NCBI GenBank assembly: GCA_034766995.1
Contig: CM068313.1
Coordinates: 15,760,512-15,824,511 of the forward strand
Source of the DNA: Acanthacorydalis orientalis
Taxonomy: Eukaryota; Arthropoda; Insecta; Megaloptera; Corydalidae
DNA length: 64,000 nucleotides
Direction of reading: 5' to 3'
Shown: piece after piece, positions 58,796-64,000 of the stretch
Position numbering within the stretch: position 1 is the first letter of the stretch
Layout of the letters: the number at the start of each line of letters is the position of its first letter
Program-made: the position numbers and the translations under genes
Notes under the pieces: generated by a model
What the model was told of the DNA's origin: nothing
Seen by the model: the letters and a program-made list of their open reading frames with translations, nothing else
The model's database searches: none

Positions 58796-58822
<27 letters not shown>
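58796..58822. repeat. (TA)n microsatellite
   Basis: About 27 bases of TA, preceded by a loose CA-rich stretch (ACACAACATACAACACACAT and onward). Confidence 0.9.
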
Positions 58823-58825
<3 letters not shown>

Positions 58826-58947
58826 ATGTAAACATTTTTGTATGAATCTTCTGTTGGTAAATATTATTAAAAAACTAACTAAACTATAAGGGACTTATAA
58901 AGTTTTAGAATAAATTTCACATTAAATCTTACACTATATTTTATACA

Positions 58948-58951
<4 letters not shown>

Positions 58952-58992
<41 letters not shown>
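58952..58992. repeat. (TA)n microsatellite
   Basis: About 41 bases of TA, then GCATGTGTGTATG. Confidence 0.95.
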
Positions 58993-58995
<3 letters not shown>

Positions 58996-59611
58996 TGTGT
59001 GTATGAAAATATATAGTAATTTATATAAAATGAAACGACATAAGTTTTTATAACTGTTATGAAACACAAAATATATCTGTTTTAAGAAAAAAAGACTAAA
59101 TATCAACATAGTTAACGTATATTTTACATATTCTATGCAAAATATATTGTGCAAAACTCTGTCTTGCATCCTATTTATTACAATCTTCAAAACTCATTTA
59201 TCTCAGACGAAAACACAGCAACATAAAGTTTTTTTTAGTAATTAATTACTGTCTTTTCGTTCACAAATGTCTCATTTATCTCGATTTAGTAACGAAATTA
59301 CCAAGAATATTCTGATATACTACAACAACTAATAATAATAATTAAACCCTGTTAAAATAACAAGGGTTTTTTTTAAATAAAATTATTCAAAAAAATTGTT
59401 TGAATATTGTGAACAAATATATCAAAAATAATTAATTATATGAAATTTTCCAGATTGCACGATTTTAAAGTAATGTATTTTTGGAGTAGTTTTGTTATTA
59501 TTACATTCGATACCATTATAAAAGTTTAATTAAGCAGTTCATTTTTTATTGCATTTCTATTATATATATACATGTCTGTATTATATATATATATATGCGT
59601 GTGCGTGTGTA

Positions 59612-60109
59612 TTAGGTATAAAAATAATTTAGTGCCTTCACATTGAATCATAGCTGTTCAAATTAAAATATTTTCTCCTACTTTTAGGATTTATAAGTGC
59701 TACACTTATCATTTAAAAACATTATATATCTAGGTTAAACAGTTGGAATTATCTCAAAAAACAGTATTGAAAATGATGGTGTCCAAAAAGTAGCATTTCA
59801 GGCATTTCATACTTTTTACATTCCAGTTGAAAAAAATACTACCAAAGATGAAGGAATGATTTATCCATCTTTGGGGAAAGTATAGTGACCCATAAAATAT
59901 GTAAAAAATGCTAGAATAGTGGAAGAGGTCCAAAAATACATTACTACTTCATTGACTCAAACCTGCCATCTTTTTTCGAGTGATTCGTCAGTTACCCGTC
60001 AGATGGAGCAAAGTTATGTAAAATAATGAGGGGTATTTTGATAACTAAAATGTATTTTATTTTTTTAAACATTCATTTTCAATATAAACGGCATCGAATT
60101 ATTTTTTAC

Positions 60110-60113
<4 letters not shown>
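59612..60113 (+). mobile_element. Deletion-derived mariner, second family, copy 2 (502 bp)
   Basis: The left end is TTAGGTATAAAAATAATTTAG and the right end is the inverse of TAAGGTGTAAAAAATAATTCG. It aligns throughout with the inverted copy at 53038-53549. A TA/TG repeat lies on the left (59582-59611) and a TA array on the right (60115-60156), so it sits in a TA-rich target. It carries an N-terminal transposase remnant (MVSKK, HFRHFILFTFQLKK) joined to EEVQKYITTSLTQ, and then the C-terminal end at 59977-60048: RVIRQLPVRWSKVM, stop, NNEGYFDN, stop. The last part matches the conserved mariner ending (RLPxRWxKVxxNxGxYF). All catalytic residues are absent. Confidence 0.82.

Positions 60114-60114
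<1 letters not shown>

Positions 60115-60156
<42 letters not shown>
60115..60156. repeat. (TA)n microsatellite abutting a mariner end
   Basis: About 42 bases of TA starting directly at the element's right boundary. Confidence 0.95.
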
Positions 60157-60158
<2 letters not shown>

Positions 60159-60497
60159 TCTAAGTTAATGAAACGCATAATTTGAATAAGTTACTTTGTG
60201 TTTGTTGGGAAATTGTATGTTGTTTCTGGCTGTTGTTGTATTAATATACAATACAGTTAAAGAACAAACAATACATAAAACATGTTATTTTTGAATTATG
60301 TATTTTATGTAGCCGTAAAATACAATGATATTTAATTATAATGAAATGTTTCTGTGTATCCAATGTGTATACATCGATGGTTGACCGCCGAAGGCATTAA
60401 ATTGAAAGGGTCGATAGAAAGACAAATAAACAAAGTATTTATATTTAAAAAAACTTCATGTTTGAAAAGTGTAATTATTTTATAGCGAATTATAGAC

Positions 60498-60501
<4 letters not shown>

Positions 60502-60531
<30 letters not shown>
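60502..60531. repeat. (TA)n microsatellite
   Basis: About 30 bases of TA. Confidence 0.9.
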
Positions 60532-60535
<4 letters not shown>

Positions 60536-60907
60536 TTATACAGAATGACTCGATAAACTATAAAAATGATGAAATAATGAACGTAAAAAAATAAATCACG
60601 AGTTTTAATTGGACCGACTTCTACTGTTTTTCTTTTTCCTTTTCTTTCATCTTATTTTCACTATGTATTCATATTAATTAAAGTACTAACTATAATATAT
60701 ATCTTGGGTGATTAAATTTAGGTTTCCACATGGAAGTATTAAAATGTGGTTCAGGGGATAAGAAAAGTCATATTATTTTTTATTTAGTATTTTAATTCAA
60801 TTATATACTAAAATACAATTGAAATAAAATACTAAATGGGGGATAACATGTTTTTTTTGTATTTTTGCGTTTTTTTTATAATTTTCTTGTCAAAGCCTAA
60901 GTTGAAT

Positions 60908-60940
60908 CACTCTCTCTCTCTATATATATCCATATATATG
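60908..60940. repeat. Short compound (CT)n(TA)n
   Basis: CACTCTCTCTCTCTATATATAT, then CCATATATATGATAG. It is the third case of the CT-to-TA order seen at 4444 and 8446. Confidence 0.85.
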
Positions 60941-61060
60941 ATAGATACATTGACTTTAGATGTCGACGCGCCTTTAAACCCCAAATAATCAATCAATCAC
61001 TGATAGATTAACCGATTTCTTGTTATATTTTACTATTATTCGTACAGTAAGGTATATGAT

Positions 61061-61305
61061 CTATTTATAATAGATTATGTATCAAGACTTTGTATTACTA
61101 GAAAAATAATTTGTAAATTTTTGATTAGTATATAAATTAACAACTACATAAATTCCATTAACAACTAATAAATTAACAACTACAATTTAATAAATTACAA
61201 CTACATAAATTTCTATTTATAACAGATAGTGTAACAAAAGTTTGAATTGCTGGAAAAATAATTGCACGCTTTTGATTAGTACATAAATTAACAACAACAT
61301 AAATT
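61061..61305. repeat. Diverged tandem duplication, about 152-bp period
   Basis: Two copies of about 92 bases start with CTATTTATAAYAGAT at 61061 and 61213. Both contain AAAAATAATT, TTTTGATTAGTAYATAAATT and AACAACWACATAAATT in the same order. The spacer holds further short ACAACTACATAAATT units. No coding frame is involved. Confidence 0.7.
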
Positions 61306-62729
61306 TCAGTAATCCGATATATAAAGTCAAGCAATTTGATAAAAATATAATATATTGAAAAACATTTTTTGATTCACTTGAAATATGGATATATCATAGT
61401 TTCACACCTATAAAATATTTTTTTTATATTGCAATATTGAAAACACATATTAAGTTGTGATTCGGTTTATATAAATTAAATTGAAACGAAATTGTTATTG
61501 ATATGAAATCGATGTCTTTTTTAAAGAAAATATCAAATTTAAATAATGTTTTAAGTGTATTGTGTAATTATTTCAGGTAATCAATTAAAAATATTTTTCA
61601 TTTAAAGTAGGAACTAAAAATATTATCTGTATGTAAATAATCAGTGGTTGGTTTTAGGAAACTCTTATATACTTTATGAAATTGTTGAAACGATCTCAAG
61701 TGATTATCCCTATTAGTTGTTTACGATAATAAATTTTGTATATCGTAAAGTAACTCGTGCTGCTTGTTGCTAAAGTATCGAGTACACGAAAGGTCGAAAG
61801 TGAGAAGGTTTGCTGTTTATCCATTAAAGCGTGAATTTGGTGAAAAACGATCCAGCTATAAATTTATATCGTCTAAGTGGTAAAATAGTGTCGTTATATT
61901 TAAAATAAATCTTGAAAAAATAATTAATGACTTTTAGATAAGAACATAATTTTAGATATTTTTTTAAATATTTAACTAATTTCTTTACAAACGCGTTCGT
62001 CATAACGTAAATTGTTTCTTCAGAAATTGTAAAAAGCTTTATCAATTTTAGTAAATAAATGCTTAATTTTTGGTTCAGAATCTTAATATATTTTACTTTA
62101 TTTTACTTGTACTTTTATATATAGCATTTATTATTATTTACACACAAAATATAAAAATAAAACAAGAAATAGTCAATTTGGTCTTTAAAATAATGTTTCT
62201 TGACTAATCAACCTTTTTTTTAAATCTATCTATAATTAGTTTCTCTATAAAAAGTAGCATTTACTAATATTATGACTAATGGAGTTGAATTATAAGTGGA
62301 AATCCTGTCCAAATTAATTTATTATAGTTCAGTGATTAGCTGATCAATGTATCTTGAGTAGAATCTTTCGATATGTCATCTTGTATTAAGAATATCATTT
62401 TATCGAAAAATTAATTAATTTTGATAACTTTCTATAATATCTTAAATAGAAAAAAAACAGTTACACATTTATTACATATTTTTTGAATCTAATGTAATTA
62501 TTACTTACTCAGATTGTAAATATGTATCTATAAAAGTGTAGATTTTTATTTAACTTAAGTTAAAAATAGAATTGATTTTCTTTGCTTAGTAAATGACGAA
62601 TATTCTTACCATAACTATTAATATTTAGGGATACAATTTTTTTTAAAGATAGAAGATAATTTTATAACTGCCTGTATATGCTTTCATAGCAATAAAAAAA
62701 AACTTATATAAGTTCTTATAAAACAAAAC

Positions 62730-63060
62730 TACGTTCGAACGAAATGGAGGATAAGAGACAAACAAAAATGTACGATCCATTCTTAAGCATCAAGAATTAC
62801 CAAACATACTATATCTATCACTGTGTTTTGTTATCTCTCAGTTCGTTTGATCCGCAAAGTGGCAGAAATTGCACGATGAAAATGTTTTCAGTAGAATGGT
62901 CTGTAAGAAAACAAGCCATGAACATACCGCGGAATACAATAACATCGATTGGCGCTCGTGTTATTTTCAGTGGCACCAATAAAAGAAAGTATGAACAGGA
63001 ACGTCAGCAGTAACATTTACGAGACTTGCAAGGGGTGTACCAGTTCCTGTTTGTAGAGAA
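62730..63060. promoter_or_regulatory. Complex patch with open frames on both strands
   Basis: The plus strand is open for 89 codons from 62744 (MEDKRQTKMYDPFLSIKNYQ and onward). The minus strand has a possible terminal exon (listed separately). The composition is markedly more balanced than the flanks. One of the two strands may encode a short exon, or the patch may be a conserved non-coding element. I cannot decide between them. Confidence 0.25.
62967..63060 (-). CDS. Possible minus-strand terminal exon (partial, unassigned)
   Basis: On the minus strand an acceptor-like CCGTTTCTATTCTAG ends at 63061. The following 94 bases are open to TGA (62967-62969) and read SLQTGTGTPLASLVNVTADV and then PVHTFFYWCH. 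The first stretch, rich in Gly, Thr, Val and Pro, is unusual for this AT-rich window. I do not recognise the protein, no upstream exon is placed, and no AATAAA is seen close behind. It is offered as a weak candidate. Confidence 0.15.
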
Positions 63061-64000
63061 CTAGAATAGAAACGGAAAATGAATATGAAATTAAATAAAG
63101 AATATGTTGAAATCTGTCTACCTAATGGTTTTTTATAAACTCGTTGTATTAGAAATATTTTCATTATGGGTTTGTTAAACAACAGCTTTTAATTTATACA
63201 CGAAAATTAATATTTTAGATATTTTTCCTATCGTCAAAATATTCATATTTTGAGAATTAAACATTCAATTAGAAAAAAGTATAAATTTAAAAAAAAAATG
63301 GATGAAAGGAAAGTACAAGCTTTATATATGTTGTAATAATTTTTTAATGATTTAAAAGAGTATTTATTATTCTATTTAGTATGCAGAGAACTTTTAATTT
63401 TTTGTGACAAAATATTAGATATTTTTTTCATTTTAAAAATTATTTTTATAAAAGTCGAATTCATTTACAATTTTATATTCTATTTTTACTGCAACCATCA
63501 TATTGGTTTAAGTAACAATTACTACAAACACTTTTTATTGATTGCGATGGTCCTTCTTGTGATTCATCAATTATAATCAGCGTAATGTATGTTGTTTTAA
63601 ATTATTTACACGCCAGTGATCAATGTATTAAATACTTTAAATTTATTTTCAAAAATTAATATTCAACTCTCCACATACTAGTATATTTTTTGATCAAATT
63701 GTTCAATGATTGATTGTTGCTCAATTTAATAGTGGATCATATTTTACATACTTACATATTAATACAATCATTCTTACAGAAAAATCTGAGCTAAAATTCA
63801 TTTATATAGATTTAGCCATGAGGATGGAAATTGTTATTCTCTTTCTGTGTAGTTATTTTTGTAAATATGTACAGTAATTAAAAGTGTGTGTATTTTTTAA
63901 TTAATTTTTAAAGTATAAAATATAAAGGATTCGTTTCCTGTTTATTACATATTGTTATTATTTTTCAGTAAGGTTTAGGCTTAATAAAAAAAATTTTGTT

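Larger units (their letters stand above)
57834..59611. other. Non-coding stretch
   Basis: Contains the 58200-58620 island and TA arrays at 58796 and 58952. No gene is assigned. The frames at 58593-58835 on both strands are partly microsatellite. Confidence 0.5.
60157..64000. other. Non-coding stretch to window end
   Basis: AT-rich, with TA arrays at 60502 and 60908, a diverged tandem repeat at 61061-61305 and a more complex patch at 62730-63060. I recognise no gene. The final 900 bases are featureless A/T-rich sequence. Confidence 0.5.

Overview
This window reads as non-coding nuclear DNA from an arthropod, most likely an insect. It is very AT-rich (roughly four fifths A+T by eye, not counted) and contains no long open reading frame except one from a retrotransposon. 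The signs of an animal nuclear genome are: dozens of long (TA)n microsatellites, mariner transposons flanked by TA, an RTE-type non-LTR retrotransposon with a (GAT)n tail, a mitochondrial ND4 fragment that reads only with the invertebrate mitochondrial code (TGA=Trp, ATA=Met, AGA=Ser), and one well-formed spliced exon candidate. The species cannot be named from the sequence alone.

Layout. 1-10.9 kb: AT-rich DNA with (TA)n arrays, an 80-bp mariner remnant (3189-3268), a 78-bp RTE 3' end inside a TA array (3491-3568), and one copy of a ~105-bp dispersed repeat (6901-7003). 10.95-11.12 kb: ND4 nuclear mitochondrial insertion. 14.5-14.8 kb: second copy of the dispersed repeat, followed by a GC hairpin plus CTGG that resembles a Helitron 3' end. 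16.7 kb: a short acidic minus-strand C-terminal reading frame with a poly(A) signal. 19.1-22.4 kb: two deletion-derivative mariners in opposite orientations. 24.5-25.2 kb: RTE reverse-transcriptase C-terminal fragment, the longest frame in the window (241 codons, the first part contributed by a TA array). 29.6-30.4 kb: a third mariner type, N-terminally deleted, inserted in a TA array. 30.5-42.1 kb: mostly TA-rich DNA including the longest arrays and a (GATA)n tract. 42.1-49.6 kb: two more deletion mariners, a solo mariner end, and a strong candidate first coding exon (47784-47863, plus strand). 52.5 kb: a tRNA-like/SINE-like remnant. 53.0-60.1 kb: two copies of a fourth mariner-derived element, with a nearly full-length dead mariner (56559-57833) between them.

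The host gene content is probably very low. The simplest reading is one or more giant introns or an intergenic region. The best evidence for a host gene is the plus-strand exon at 47.8 kb, which has a branch point, pyrimidine tract, AG acceptor, an in-frame stop just upstream of a good start context, and a GT donor. Islands of more complex, less AT-rich sequence (listed as possible regulatory or conserved elements) stand out from the background. They are candidates only, since conservation cannot be tested here.

The mobile elements share a theme. At least three copies of one mariner family carry the same internal deletion, which keeps the DNA-binding domain and both termini but removes the catalytic core. 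A second family (two copies) has likewise lost its core. This is the pattern expected of non-autonomous elements moved by a transposase encoded elsewhere. Several elements also sit inside (TA)n arrays. I found no CRISPR, operon or other prokaryotic system, and no clearly new biological system.
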